From positions 1 through 64,000 of the forward strand of contig JASHNW010000106.1 in NCBI GenBank assembly GCA_030041435.1: a DNA stretch of 64,000 nt. The letters are read 5' to 3'. The stretch's first letter is position 1; each line of letters opens with the position of its first letter. The notes beneath the pieces were generated by a model that searched no databases, had not been told where the DNA came from, and saw only the letters and a list, made by a program, of their open reading frames with translations. The stretch is from Acidobacteriaceae bacterium (lineage in GTDB: Bacteria; Acidobacteriota; Terriglobia; Terriglobales; Acidobacteriaceae). Below are positions 44,370 through 52,898 of the stretch, one piece after another. Both the position numbers and the translations under genes were made by a program.

Positions 44370-45742
44370 ACCCGCTCGAAGAACTGCTCGCCGCCGCACG
44401 AGAAATTTTCGACCGCGCGCTGCAGGAGTGCGATATCGCGCTGGCCTTCGACCGTCATTTGCACTTTGAGGGGCGGACGCTGATCCGGCATCCTTCGCCA
44501 CGGCTGCCGGAGATTTCGCAGCCACTGGACCGGTTCAAAAACGTCTACGTCCTGTCGTTTGGCAAAGCGGCGCTCACCATGCTCGATGCGCTGCTCGCGC
44601 GGCTGCCGCACAAATTGCACCTGCGCGGGATCTGCTCCGCGCCGCAAACGCCGAAGAAACGCAACTGGCGGATTCGTTACTTTGCCGGCGGCCATCCACT
44701 GCCCAACGAAGATTCCTTCGCCGCAGCGCGCGCTGCGCTCGCGCTGCTGAAACATGCGAAGAAAGATACGTTCATCTTCTTTTTGATCAGCGGCGGCGGA
44801 TCGGCCATGCTGGAGCTGCCGCGCGATCCGCACATTTCTCTGGACGATACGATCGCGTTTTACGAAACGCTGGTGGCCAGCGGCGCCACCATCACCGAGG
44901 TCAACACGGTGCGCAAGTATTTCTCGGCCATCAAGGGGGGACGGCTGGCGCTGGCCGCGCCCGAGGCGGAGAAGCTGTCGCTGCTGCTGGCCGACGTGCC
45001 GCTGAAGGATCTGGCTGCCGTTGCCTCGTCGCCGACGCTGCCGGATTACTCCACGCTCTCGCAGTGCATGGAAATTCTGGAGCACTTTCATCTCATGGAA
45101 AAGTTCCCGCCTGCGGTACGCGAGTACTTCGAACATTTGCAGAAGAATGTTGCGGAGGCTCCGCAGAGCCACAACGGGAAGAAGGACACGCATTCCGGAA
45201 CGCATGCCTTCGAACACGCGCAATTCGACACGCTGCTCTCAAATCACGATTTCGTCAACGCGGCGCGCGACCACGCGCAATCCCTCGGCTACAAGGTCGT
45301 GATCGACAACAGCTGCGACGACTGGGATTATGCCGATGCGGCGAAATATCTGCTGGGCCGCTTTCACGAGCTGCGCAGGGAGCAGCCGCGGCTATGCCTG
45401 ATCTCCAGCGGCGAAGTCACGGTGAACCTGGGAAAGAATCCGGGGTGCGGCGGACGCAATCAGCAGTTTGTGCTGCAGGCCGCGTTCGACCTGGCGCGGT
45501 ATCCGGGCGAACCGCTGGTGGTCTTCAGCGCGGGGTCGGACGGGGTGGATGGGAACAGCCCCGCTGCGGGGGCGATCGCCGATCCGACCACCATCGAACG
45601 CGCGCGCAGCTACAACTTCGATCCTGAGGCTACGCTGGCGCGCTTCGACGCGTGCACGCTGTTCACCGCGCTGGGCGATTCGGTTGTAACCGGGCCCACG
45701 GGCAACAACCTGCGGGATCTGCGGATTCTGATTTCGGGGTGA
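44366..45742 (+). CDS. Glycerate 2-kinase (MOFRL/DUF4147 type)
   Basis: The 458-residue protein has an N-terminal DUF4147 domain (VYVLSFGKAALTMLDALLAR, GGHPLPNEDSFAAARAALAL, FFLISGGGSAMLELPRD, ATITEVNTVRKYFSAIKGGR) and a C-terminal MOFRL domain (CLISSGEVTVNLGKNPGCGG, RNQQFVLQAAFDLA, FSAGSDGVDGNSPAAGAIAD). It should phosphorylate D-glycerate to 2-phosphoglycerate in glyoxylate/serine or sugar-acid breakdown. The ATG at 44366 overlaps the hydrolase stop (ATGA); an alternative start at 44342 is less likely. A Gly/Lys/His-rich loop near residue 270 is unusual but within family variation. Confidence 0.88.
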   Translation: MNPLEELLAAAREIFDRALQECDIALAFDRHLHFEGRTLIRHPSPRLPEISQPLDRFKNVYVLSFGKAALTMLDALLARLPHKLHLRGICSAPQTPKKRNWRIRYFAGGHPLPNEDSFAAARAALALLKHAKKDTFIFFLISGGGSAMLELPRDPHISLDDTIAFYETLVASGATITEVNTVRKYFSAIKGGRLALAAPEAEKLSLLLADVPLKDLAAVASSPTLPDYSTLSQCMEILEHFHLMEKFPPAVREYFEHLQKNVAEAPQSHNGKKDTHSGTHAFEHAQFDTLLSNHDFVNAARDHAQSLGYKVVIDNSCDDWDYADAAKYLLGRFHELRREQPRLCLISSGEVTVNLGKNPGCGGRNQQFVLQAAFDLARYPGEPLVVFSAGSDGVDGNSPAAGAIADPTTIERARSYNFDPEATLARFDACTLFTALGDSVVTGPTGNNLRDLRILISG

Positions 45743-45772
45743 ATGGCGCGGCCCTCGCCGCGGTTCCCGGCG

Positions 45773-46354
45773 CTAAAACTTCACCTGCGGCGCGTTCTGC
45801 GAGGCGGGGTTGGCCTCGAAAAAGTTGTTGTTCGGCTGGAATCCGGCCGTGCCGGCCCAGATGTTGTTGGGGAATTGCCGGATGAAGGTGTTGTAGTCGC
45901 GCAGCGCATCGTTATAGCGCTGACGCTCTACAGCGATGCGGTTCTCGGTGCCTTCCAGCTGATCCTGCAGCTGCAGGAAATTCTCGTTGGCTTTGAGGTT
46001 CGGGTAATTCTCGGCAATCGCCAGCAGGTGGCCGAGCGCTCCGTCCAGCTGACCGTTCGCCTGCATCTGTGACTTTGGGTCGTGCGCGGCCAGCAGGGCT
46101 TCGCGGGCCTTATCGACGTCGTCGAAGACGGCTTCCTCATGCTGCGCGTAGCCCTTCACCGTGGCCACCAGGTTCGGAATCAGATCGGCGCGGCGCTGCA
46201 GCTGCGCCTGCACGTTGCCCCACTGCTCCTGCACGCCTTCCTGTTTCGCCACCATCTGGTTGCGCGCGTTCACGTAGCTGCCGAAGACCAGCAGCCCCAC
46301 CAGCACGATGACTACCACCACGCCCACAGCGATCCAAAGCCCACGACGCATCAT
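45773..46354 (-). CDS. LemA-family protein
   Basis: The 193-residue protein has one N-terminal membrane helix (IAVGVVVVIVLVGLLVFGSY) followed by the helical LemA bundle: VAKQEGVQEQWGNVQAQLQR, RADLIPNLVATVKGYAQHEE, NLKANENFLQLQDQLEGTEN, RIAVERQRYNDALRDYNTFI and RQFPNNIWAG. The N-terminus is inside and the bundle outside. Function is unclear in general. It lies 58 nt downstream of a TPM-domain gene on the same strand, a pairing seen often. Confidence 0.93.
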   Translation of the reverse strand: MMRRGLWIAVGVVVVIVLVGLLVFGSYVNARNQMVAKQEGVQEQWGNVQAQLQRRADLIPNLVATVKGYAQHEEAVFDDVDKAREALLAAHDPKSQMQANGQLDGALGHLLAIAENYPNLKANENFLQLQDQLEGTENRIAVERQRYNDALRDYNTFIRQFPNNIWAGTAGFQPNNNFFEANPASQNAPQVKF

Positions 46355-46412
46355 CTTGCGTTTCTCCTCGGAATCTCGTCCCTATTGTACGAATCGCGCA
46401 GTCCGGCAGCTC

Positions 46413-47219
46413 CTACCAGCTGCCGCCGGCACCGCCGCCGCCGGTGCTGCCGCCGCCGAAACCGCCAAATCCGCTTCCGCTGCCACCGTCTCCACCGCCG
46501 AATCCTCCGCCTCCACCGCCGCCGAAACCACCGCCTCCACCCCAGCCTCCGCCACCGCCAAAGAACATCCCGAGCAGGAAGCCAAGCAGCCCTGAGCCTC
46601 CGGCCCAGAGCAGGAAGATGACGACGAGGACGAGGAAGACGATTCCGCCGATGACCTGGCCTGTGCTCGCGTGAGGCCGCTGCTGTGCCGCGCCCCACTG
46701 GGTGAGCGGCCTGAGCTGGATGCCGGCGTCCTGGACGATGATCTGCGAGATCTCATCGACGGCCAAAGTCATAGCGCCATCGAAGTCGTTGGCGCGCAGC
46801 ATGGGGACCATTTGGCGGCCGATTTCGCCCACCTTGCCATCGGGGAGAATACCCTCCAGCCCAAAGCCCGTCAGGATGAAACGATGGCGGTCCTGAACCG
46901 AGACGAGGACGATGACACCGCGATCGCTGTTCTTCGGACCGACCTTCCAGGCATCTTCCAGATCCACGGCATACTGGTCGGGCGATTCCCCGTTCATGTT
47001 GTTAACGGTCACAACGGCTATCTGCGCATGGGCCTCGTGGTCGACCTCGCCGCAGACGCGATCAAGCTGGTCTATCGCCGACTGCGACATGACGTGCGCG
47101 TAGTCGCTCACGTAGTCGGTGGGTTTGGGCAGGTCTTTGACGGCCTGCGACCATGCGGGCAGGGCCGCGCACAGAACGAGCGCGCTCCATGCGGCGACCT
47201 TCATTTTGAGTCGAAGCAT
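46413..47219 (-). CDS. TPM-domain (YgcG-like) membrane protein with Gly-rich tail
   Basis: The 268-residue protein has a signal peptide (AAWSALVLCAALPAWSQ), a TPM domain (DYVSDYAHVMSQSAIDQLDR, HAQIAVVTVNNMNGESPDQY, KNSDRGVIVLVSVQDRHRFI, GYGLEG-like GFGLEGILPDGKVGEIGRQM) and a membrane helix (VIGGIVFLVLVVIFLLWAGG). The tail of about 65 residues is almost all Gly with Phe, Trp and Ser. TPM proteins act at the membrane, some in photosystem repair, others with LemA. The start could be 47219 or 47204. Likely first gene of a unit with lemA. Confidence 0.85.
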   Translation of the reverse strand: MLRLKMKVAAWSALVLCAALPAWSQAVKDLPKPTDYVSDYAHVMSQSAIDQLDRVCGEVDHEAHAQIAVVTVNNMNGESPDQYAVDLEDAWKVGPKNSDRGVIVLVSVQDRHRFILTGFGLEGILPDGKVGEIGRQMVPMLRANDFDGAMTLAVDEISQIIVQDAGIQLRPLTQWGAAQQRPHASTGQVIGGIVFLVLVVIFLLWAGGSGLLGFLLGMFFGGGGGWGGGGGFGGGGGGGFGGGDGGSGSGFGGFGGGSTGGGGAGGSW

Positions 47220-47273
47220 TGACTGTCATTGTAGACTCGCTGCGCAGAGCGGATCTGCTGGGGCAGCGTGCGG

Positions 47274-47732
47274 CTACAGCGGCTTCTCCATTACCAACGC
47301 GTCGATGCGGCTAAGGTAGTAGCCGGGGATGCGGCCGGTTGGCACGAATCCGTGGCGCGAGTAAAACTCCTGCGCCACGGCGTTGTCGACAGCCACTTCC
47401 AGGACGACTGCCTGCGCGCCGGCGGCTCGAAGCTTCTCTTCAATGGCCGTGTACAGTTCGCGGCCCACGCCATGCCGCCGCTGTTCCTCGCGCACATCGA
47501 TCGTGATGAGGCGTCCAGTGAGCACGCCGCGGCGGCGCAGGACGCCTCCGATGGCGAAGCCGACGATGGCCGGCTCGGCGTCTTCGGCTACCAGGCCGAA
47601 GTTCCCCGGATACCTGAGGAAATAGGCCAGCTCCGCTTTCGACCATGCGATGCCGGGGACAAAGCAGGCCTGGTCGAGCGCATACAGCTCAGCAAGATCC
47701 TCAGGCTGCGCGACCCGGATCCGGATGTCCAC
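47274..47732 (-). CDS. GNAT acetyltransferase, RimI-like
   Basis: The 152-residue N-acetyltransferase has IRVAQPEDLAELYALDQACF, AFVVAED-like FGLVAEDAEPAIVGFAIG, and the acetyl-CoA loop DVREEQRRHGVGRELYTAIE (R/QxxGxG/A). LEVAVDNAVAQEFYSRHGFVPTGRIPGYY follows as two conserved strands. The LEV..N..A..FY...GF..... pattern is close to RimI (acetylation of ribosomal protein S18), but the specific symbol is not certain. It begins 3 nt after the BNR-repeat gene ends, so both are probably on one message. Confidence 0.8.
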   Translation of the reverse strand: MDIRIRVAQPEDLAELYALDQACFVPGIAWSKAELAYFLRYPGNFGLVAEDAEPAIVGFAIGGVLRRRGVLTGRLITIDVREEQRRHGVGRELYTAIEEKLRAAGAQAVVLEVAVDNAVAQEFYSRHGFVPTGRIPGYYLSRIDALVMEKPL

Positions 47733-47735
47733 ACG

Positions 47736-49796
47736 CTATCTCTGCGTGGTTTGCACGATGCTTCGCGCGCTGGCGGTTTCCTGCTGCGGCGCGGCGACGA
47801 CTCCGCTGAACATGGAAGCGGCGACCAGGCGCCCGCCGAGCGAAGCCACAGAATGCACAGTCCATCCCGCGTTCCACCATTTCCAGGTCTTGTCCGCGGG
47901 ATCGACGGCGAAGATGACGGTGCTCTGGCCGGAGGTGAGGATTACGCGATTCATGGCGGGGTCCCACGCGAGGCTGTTGATGTCCGTGACCGGCAGGCGG
48001 CGCATGCGGCCCCAGGTGCGCCCGTGGTCGGAGGTGTAGAAGACACCTTCGCGGCCGCCAACCCACAGCGTTCCGTCGGGTTCGGTGGCGACGGTGTCCA
48101 CGGCCGTGAGCCCCGCCGGATAGATGACCGGCTGCCAGCTTGCGCCGCGGTCGGCTGAGAACATGATGCCGTGCCGGCGCGCAGCGTACATGACGCTGCC
48201 GGACCACGCGAGGGCTACGTAGTCTCCCGCAGAAGTGAATGCAACGTCGCTGGCTCCGCCCAGCACCGGCCCATCCCAGGATGCTCCGTCATTTGTGCTG
48301 CGGAAGACGCCGTCCGGGGTCGCGGCAAAGAGCGCGTCGCCTGCGGCGACCAGCGCTGTTACGCGGCCGCGCAGGGCGGGTGCAGCGGGTAGCGAACGAT
48401 GACTCCTCGGCGCCGCACGATGGGCGTGTCCCCTGATCCTGCGCACTGGAGGTTTCGCCGATTTCGCCGGCGGCTGCGCGGGATCGATGGAAATCGAGTC
48501 GTCGGGGATCCAGGCGTTGCCGGTCCAGCGAAAGACTCCCTCGCTGGTTCCCGCCAGCAGCGATCCCTGGGCGGTCTGGGCCAGCACGAAGACATCGCGC
48601 CCGCCGAGTCCGTCACTCTGCTGCTTCCACGTGCGGCCGAAATCGGTGGTGACGAAGACGCCGCCCCAGGTCTTGGCATTAATCACGCCGGCATACATCG
48701 TGCCTGGATTCTTTGCATCGGCCAGCAACGCTGCGACCTGGCGCTGGGAGAAGCCGGTGTTGGAAGCCTCGAAGGTCACGCCGGCATCTTCGCTGGCCAG
48801 CACACCAATGCGATCTGTCGCGAGCAGCACGTGTTTGGCATCGCGAGGATCGACGTAGACGTCGTTGACAATCACGTCCGGGCCGGTGGTGCGATCCCAG
48901 TTTTCGCCTCCGTCGCGCGTCTTGTAGAGGCCTTCCGTGGTTCCGGCGTAGACGGTGTTACGATCGGTCGGATCCATGGTGATGACCCTGGTGCGGCGGG
49001 CGGTCGAGGGGATGCCCTGAACCTTGCGGAAGTCGTCGCCGAAGTCGTCGCTGCGGTAGATGCCGGAGCAGGCGCTGGCAAAAACGACGCTGGGGCGCGA
49101 CGGATCGACGATGATGGAGAAGACATCCGAGTCGTCGATAAGGCCCTTCTTCATGCTGATCCACTGCTGGCCGCCGTCCATGGTTTTCCACGGCAGATGC
49201 CACGTGCCGGCATAGACGATGCCGGGGTCGTAGGGATCGATTGCGACGGATTCCACTTCATGAATTTCAACGCTGCCCGGCGGGCTGATTTCGCGCCAGT
49301 GCGATCCGCTGTCCCGGCTGCGATAGACACCGCTGAGGGTGCCTGCCACCAGTTCGGCGGGGTCCGAACGGGCTTGGGTAAGCGCCCGCACGGATTGCCC
49401 GCGCATGTCCGCGGCCTCGCTCCACGAGCGGCCTCCGTCGTGGCTGATGTAGACGCCGCCATCGGGATGATCCATGACCCACACGCCGGCGAACAGGGTC
49501 TGCGGGTTGGAGCGGTCGACGACGAGGCTGTCGATGACGAGGTTGTCCTCGGGCGCGAGCCTGGCGAGTCGCGACCACGAGGAGCCGCCGTTTGTGGAAA
49601 CGTAGATCCAGCTATCTGTTGTGCCGAGGTAGATGCGTCCCGGATCGCGCGGATCGAAGGCGAAACGGCGCGCATCGCCGCCATCGGGGCCAATGGGAGA
49701 CCATGCAGAAGAAGCCGCATACGCGGTCTGGACAGACAAACCAACGGCAAGGGCGGCCAGAACCGCCAGGAAGAAGTGCGACCGCTTCAGTTTCAT
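47736..49796 (-). CDS. Secreted BNR/sortilin-like beta-propeller protein
   Basis: The 686-residue protein has a signal peptide (FFLAVLAALAVGLSVQTAYA) and about a dozen BNR-type blades with S.DGG..W motifs: YVSTNGGSSWSRLARL, YISHDGGRSWSEAAD, YRSRDSGSHWREISPPG, YKTRDGGENWDRTTG, FVTTDFGRTWKQQSDG, FRSTNDGASWDGPV, YTSDHGRTWGRMRRL. This is the architecture of Ycf48/sortilin-type propellers, with two propellers joined by a basic Pro-rich linker near residue 455. Likely periplasmic or extracellular scaffold; no glycosidase catalytic residues are claimed. Confidence 0.82.
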   Translation of the reverse strand: MKLKRSHFFLAVLAALAVGLSVQTAYAASSAWSPIGPDGGDARRFAFDPRDPGRIYLGTTDSWIYVSTNGGSSWSRLARLAPEDNLVIDSLVVDRSNPQTLFAGVWVMDHPDGGVYISHDGGRSWSEAADMRGQSVRALTQARSDPAELVAGTLSGVYRSRDSGSHWREISPPGSVEIHEVESVAIDPYDPGIVYAGTWHLPWKTMDGGQQWISMKKGLIDDSDVFSIIVDPSRPSVVFASACSGIYRSDDFGDDFRKVQGIPSTARRTRVITMDPTDRNTVYAGTTEGLYKTRDGGENWDRTTGPDVIVNDVYVDPRDAKHVLLATDRIGVLASEDAGVTFEASNTGFSQRQVAALLADAKNPGTMYAGVINAKTWGGVFVTTDFGRTWKQQSDGLGGRDVFVLAQTAQGSLLAGTSEGVFRWTGNAWIPDDSISIDPAQPPAKSAKPPVRRIRGHAHRAAPRSHRSLPAAPALRGRVTALVAAGDALFAATPDGVFRSTNDGASWDGPVLGGASDVAFTSAGDYVALAWSGSVMYAARRHGIMFSADRGASWQPVIYPAGLTAVDTVATEPDGTLWVGGREGVFYTSDHGRTWGRMRRLPVTDINSLAWDPAMNRVILTSGQSTVIFAVDPADKTWKWWNAGWTVHSVASLGGRLVAASMFSGVVAAPQQETASARSIVQTTQR

Positions 49797-49974
49797 ATCC
49801 TCATGGACTACGAATTCGGAGCTTCGGAGCCGGGCTCTGAATGACCGGATGGCTGCCCTTATGGTATCCGTTTTTGGCGCGGACGAGCCATCGCGGAAGG
49901 TGGCGGCGGAATATCTCCTGCTAACCCCGCGGGGCTAACGGGTGGCCGGTGGCGGCGGGCAAAAAGACGGGAGC

Positions 49975-50012
49975 AAAAAGACGGGGGCCGGCCGAATCCG
50001 GCCAGCCCCGTT
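49975..50012 (-). terminator. Intrinsic terminator of the OmpA-like gene
   Basis: On the minus strand ACGGGGCTGGCCG pairs with CGGCCGGCCCCCGT across GATT, followed by CTTTTT. It lies just beyond the stop of the gene at 50034. A shorter CCCCGCGGGG palindrome occurs at 49926-49935. Confidence 0.75.
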
Positions 50013-50033
50013 TTGTTGCGGTTTCGCTTGTTG

Positions 50034-51755
50034 CTACTGCGCTGCTGCCTTGGCCGCAGCTTTGTGATGGTGGTGGTGATGCACGGGAGCCGTCCGCGGC
50101 TGGGCTTTCACTGCGTTCTCATCGACCGCAGTCGTGCCCGGAACATCGCTGTCGAAGTTGGCACCCGCCGGAACGAGGTAGTTGTCGACTTCGTTCTGAC
50201 CGCTGGTGCTGGTGCGCACCTGAATGCGGCTGGCATCGATGCCCTTCTCCGTGACGAGGTAGGCTTTGGTGTTGACCGCGCGCTGCGCTGCAAGCTCATC
50301 GGCGGTGATCTCGTGCTCGTGACGGCGGTGACGGCCCTTGTGCTCAGGAACCGGCGCCGAGTTGCCAACCACGACCAGCGTGGCATCCGGTTTCTGCTGC
50401 GCATTCAGAGCCACATCGTCCAGGCACGCCTTGGCTTCGTTGTCGACGCGGGTCGGACGACGTTTGTCGTGATCGAACTGAATGGGGCACAGCGTGGAGG
50501 TCTTGGGAGCAGGAGGAGCCGGAGGCTGCTCCACGTCCACCGTGGTGGTCGCCGAGGCCGTCTGTCCCTTGTCGTCCTGCACGTTGCAGGTGACGGTGAT
50601 GGTGCCCGCCGGCGCGCCGGTAGTGGACAGCGTCGCGGTGTTACCGGTGCCGTTGATGGATCCCGCCGAGGCGGAGTAGCTGTAGGTGAGCGGGCGGTTC
50701 TGCGGGCTGACGCCGGTCGCGGTAATTGTGGAACTGTCGCCCGGCTTCAGCGTGGAGGGGCTGGCCGTGCAGCTGACCGTGGGCGGCTCAAACTGCTTGA
50801 CGGTGAACTGCGCGGTGCAGTCCGCGGATTCCCAGGGCTTGGCGCCTTCGGTTACATGCCCGGTCACCGTATAGCTGCCCGGAGCCAAGCTGCTGGTGTC
50901 GATGGTGGCCGTGGGATTGGTGCCGCCCACGGTGAGACCCTGACCGCTCCAGCTATAACTGGCCGTCTTCTTCGGGTTCAGACTCGTCGCCGTTCCGGTG
51001 ACCGTGACCTGCTCGCCGGGAAAGACCGACGCCGGGTTCACGGAGCAGGCATACTGGACCGGCGGCGGCGGCGCAATGCTGCCGAAGTGCAGGACAAGGC
51101 CGGTGCTCAACTGGACTGAGTTGGTGTTGGCGCGTCCGCCATCGACGGGCTGAGGTCCGAAGTCGGCGTGGTAGTAGACGTAATCAGCCTGGAAAATCCG
51201 CCAGGCCCAGCGATGATTCGGGAACTCATAGTCGAGTCCGGCACCCGCCGTGAGGGAAGGACCGATGGTGTATTGATGCCAAACGTCGTCACCGGGGGAC
51301 ATCCCGCCAATGTGATAGTTTGGACCGCCGAGCCGCACCGCGCCGGCAAGAGCGTGGACAAAGGGAGTCATGCCCTCGGTGGGATAGCGGAAAATGACAC
51401 CGCCCGATAAGCTCCCGGCACCGTCGTTGTTTCCGTCAGGATGCACGGCAAGCTCGACCTGCCCGCCGACGTAGCGGTTGAAGTAGTACGAGTAGCTTCC
51501 GATGGCGCCCTCGTTCACCGAGCTATATTTCACACCGGAAATTGTCCCATCGGGCAGAGTAGTGTTCACCGCTCCGTGTGCGCCGAGGTACGAGTATCCA
51601 AGAAATACATCCGAGCGCGAGGCGGGCGGCTGGTCATCTTTGGGGGCCGCCTGGCCCGAGGACGAAGTCTGGCCCAGGAGTACTGATGCACCCAGTCCCA
51701 CGGCGCACCCCACAAGCAAGATTCGGCCTACAAAATTTAATGGACGTGAATGCAT
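50034..51755 (-). CDS. Outer-membrane barrel with Ig-like repeats and OmpA-like C-terminus
   Basis: The 573-residue protein starts at ATG 51755 with GGAGG eight bases before it. The order is: signal peptide (LLVGCAVGLGASVLLGQ), an eight-stranded-type barrel (FLGYSYLGAHGAVN to STGLVLHFGS, residues 45-205), two or three Ig-like domains (ACSVNPASVFPGEQVTVTGT, CTASPSTLKPGDSSTITATG), and an OmpA-like domain (LCPIQFDHDKRR, LVVVGNSAPV, LAAQRAVNTKAYLVTEKGID). The OmpA part should hold peptidoglycan, while the barrel anchors to the outer membrane. The end is unusual: six consecutive His followed by Lys/Ala. It is a natural gene here, not a tag. Confidence 0.83.
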   Translation of the reverse strand: MHSRPLNFVGRILLVGCAVGLGASVLLGQTSSSGQAAPKDDQPPASRSDVFLGYSYLGAHGAVNTTLPDGTISGVKYSSVNEGAIGSYSYYFNRYVGGQVELAVHPDGNNDGAGSLSGGVIFRYPTEGMTPFVHALAGAVRLGGPNYHIGGMSPGDDVWHQYTIGPSLTAGAGLDYEFPNHRWAWRIFQADYVYYHADFGPQPVDGGRANTNSVQLSTGLVLHFGSIAPPPPVQYACSVNPASVFPGEQVTVTGTATSLNPKKTASYSWSGQGLTVGGTNPTATIDTSSLAPGSYTVTGHVTEGAKPWESADCTAQFTVKQFEPPTVSCTASPSTLKPGDSSTITATGVSPQNRPLTYSYSASAGSINGTGNTATLSTTGAPAGTITVTCNVQDDKGQTASATTTVDVEQPPAPPAPKTSTLCPIQFDHDKRRPTRVDNEAKACLDDVALNAQQKPDATLVVVGNSAPVPEHKGRHRRHEHEITADELAAQRAVNTKAYLVTEKGIDASRIQVRTSTSGQNEVDNYLVPAGANFDSDVPGTTAVDENAVKAQPRTAPVHHHHHHKAAAKAAAQ

Positions 51756-52081
51756 GCGTCTATCCTCCGCAACCACTATTTTGCTGTTGTCGAAAATACT
51801 GAGACCTCAATAGAATCTTCGGGCTAGTCGCACGAGCTACCGGGTGGCAGCCCGACAAAACTTCCGCGATAACGAAATTATCACAGCTTCGATTGCCTTA
51901 GACTGCAAATTTTTCAATGTGTTGCCTGAATTTGACACCGGGAAAAGGCCCACGTACCGGAATGATCAATGCCGGGTGTCTGCGACTCAATCGGAACAAG
52001 GCGTGCAACAGAAACGAGCAAGACGCGGCACAAGCGGGGCCGCAAAATGTATCCACTATCAAAACTAAAGAAGCGGCGATG
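51756..52081. other. Spacer between the OmpA-like gene and nuoB
   Basis: About 325 bases, lower in GC than the surroundings, hold the promoter of the OmpA-like gene at the left. GATAACGAAATTATC at 51867-51881 is an inverted repeat with 5-bp arms. No gene or terminator was recognised. Confidence 0.45.
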
Positions 52082-52654
52082 CTATTGCAAGTTGAGCACG
52101 CGCTTCAGGCTTCCCTGTTCGTGCTGGATTTTCTCCTGCAACAGGGTAATGGCATAGAGCAACTGTTCGGGCCGCGGCGGGCAGCCCGGGACGTATACAT
52201 CGACCGGAATCACCTGGTTGACTCCCTGAACCAGCGCGTAGTTATTAAAGACTCCGCCCGATGTGGCACAGGCGCCCATGGAGATGACCCACTTGGGTTC
52301 GGGCATCTGGTCGTAGAGCCGACGGATCACCGGCGCCATCTTCCAGGAGACACGCCCCGCTATCACCATCAGATCGGATTGCCGCGGCGAGGGGCGGAAC
52401 ACTTCCGCACCAAAACGCGCCACATCGAAGCGCGACGCACCCATGGACATCATTTCGATCGCGCAGCACGCGAGTCCAAACGTCATCGGCCAGATCGAGT
52501 TTTTGCGGATCCAGTTGATCGCTGCATCCACGGTGGTCAGAAACACGCCTTCCGGCTGCTCGAAGCCGTAACTCGCTTCCAGGACCTTTTCCCGATTCTT
52601 CGCGCTGCTCTCCAGCGTCCCGAAGAGCCGGCGGTCCCGTAACGTCTCGCTCAT
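52082..52654 (-). CDS. nuoB: NADH-quinone oxidoreductase subunit B, solitary
   Basis: The 190-residue protein carries the N2 [4Fe-4S] cluster ligands: [11 protein letters not shown] (two Cys), [13 protein letters not shown] and [15 protein letters not shown]. It sits at the quinone junction of complex I at the membrane. It stands alone here: the nuoA and nuoC neighbours expected in a complex I operon are missing. TATAGT (minus strand, 52666-52661) ends six bases before the ATG, implying a leaderless message. It may be part of a split complex I or a second copy. Confidence 0.92.
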   Translation of the reverse strand: MSETLRDRRLFGTLESSAKNREKVLEASYGFEQPEGVFLTTVDAAINWIRKNSIWPMTFGLACCAIEMMSMGASRFDVARFGAEVFRPSPRQSDLMVIAGRVSWKMAPVIRRLYDQMPEPKWVISMGACATSGGVFNNYALVQGVNQVIPVDVYVPGCPPRPEQLLYAITLLQEKIQHEQGSLKRVLNLQ

Positions 52655-52898
52655 ACTTCAACTATACCCGCCAAACACGATGTTTTCAGCAGGACCGGGA
52701 AAGCACAGCGAGATTTTCGCTGCAAGCGAGAAGCGCAGCGCGGCGGCAAGCGTGAAATCCTGTTTGCCATTTGCGAAAAATATGTAAAAGTAAGTCCAAA
52801 GAGTTTTCGCATTCAGTTCCCGGCGCGACCCCTGTCGCTCTCGCCCGCGGATCGTCTCGCAGCCGTAGTCTCAATCAATTCCAGTCCCGCGGAGTGTT

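Noticed and set aside
47736-49796. Calling the BNR-repeat protein a sialidase or glycosidase
   Set aside because: BNR blades alone do not make an enzyme; no catalytic residues or FRIP motif were seen.
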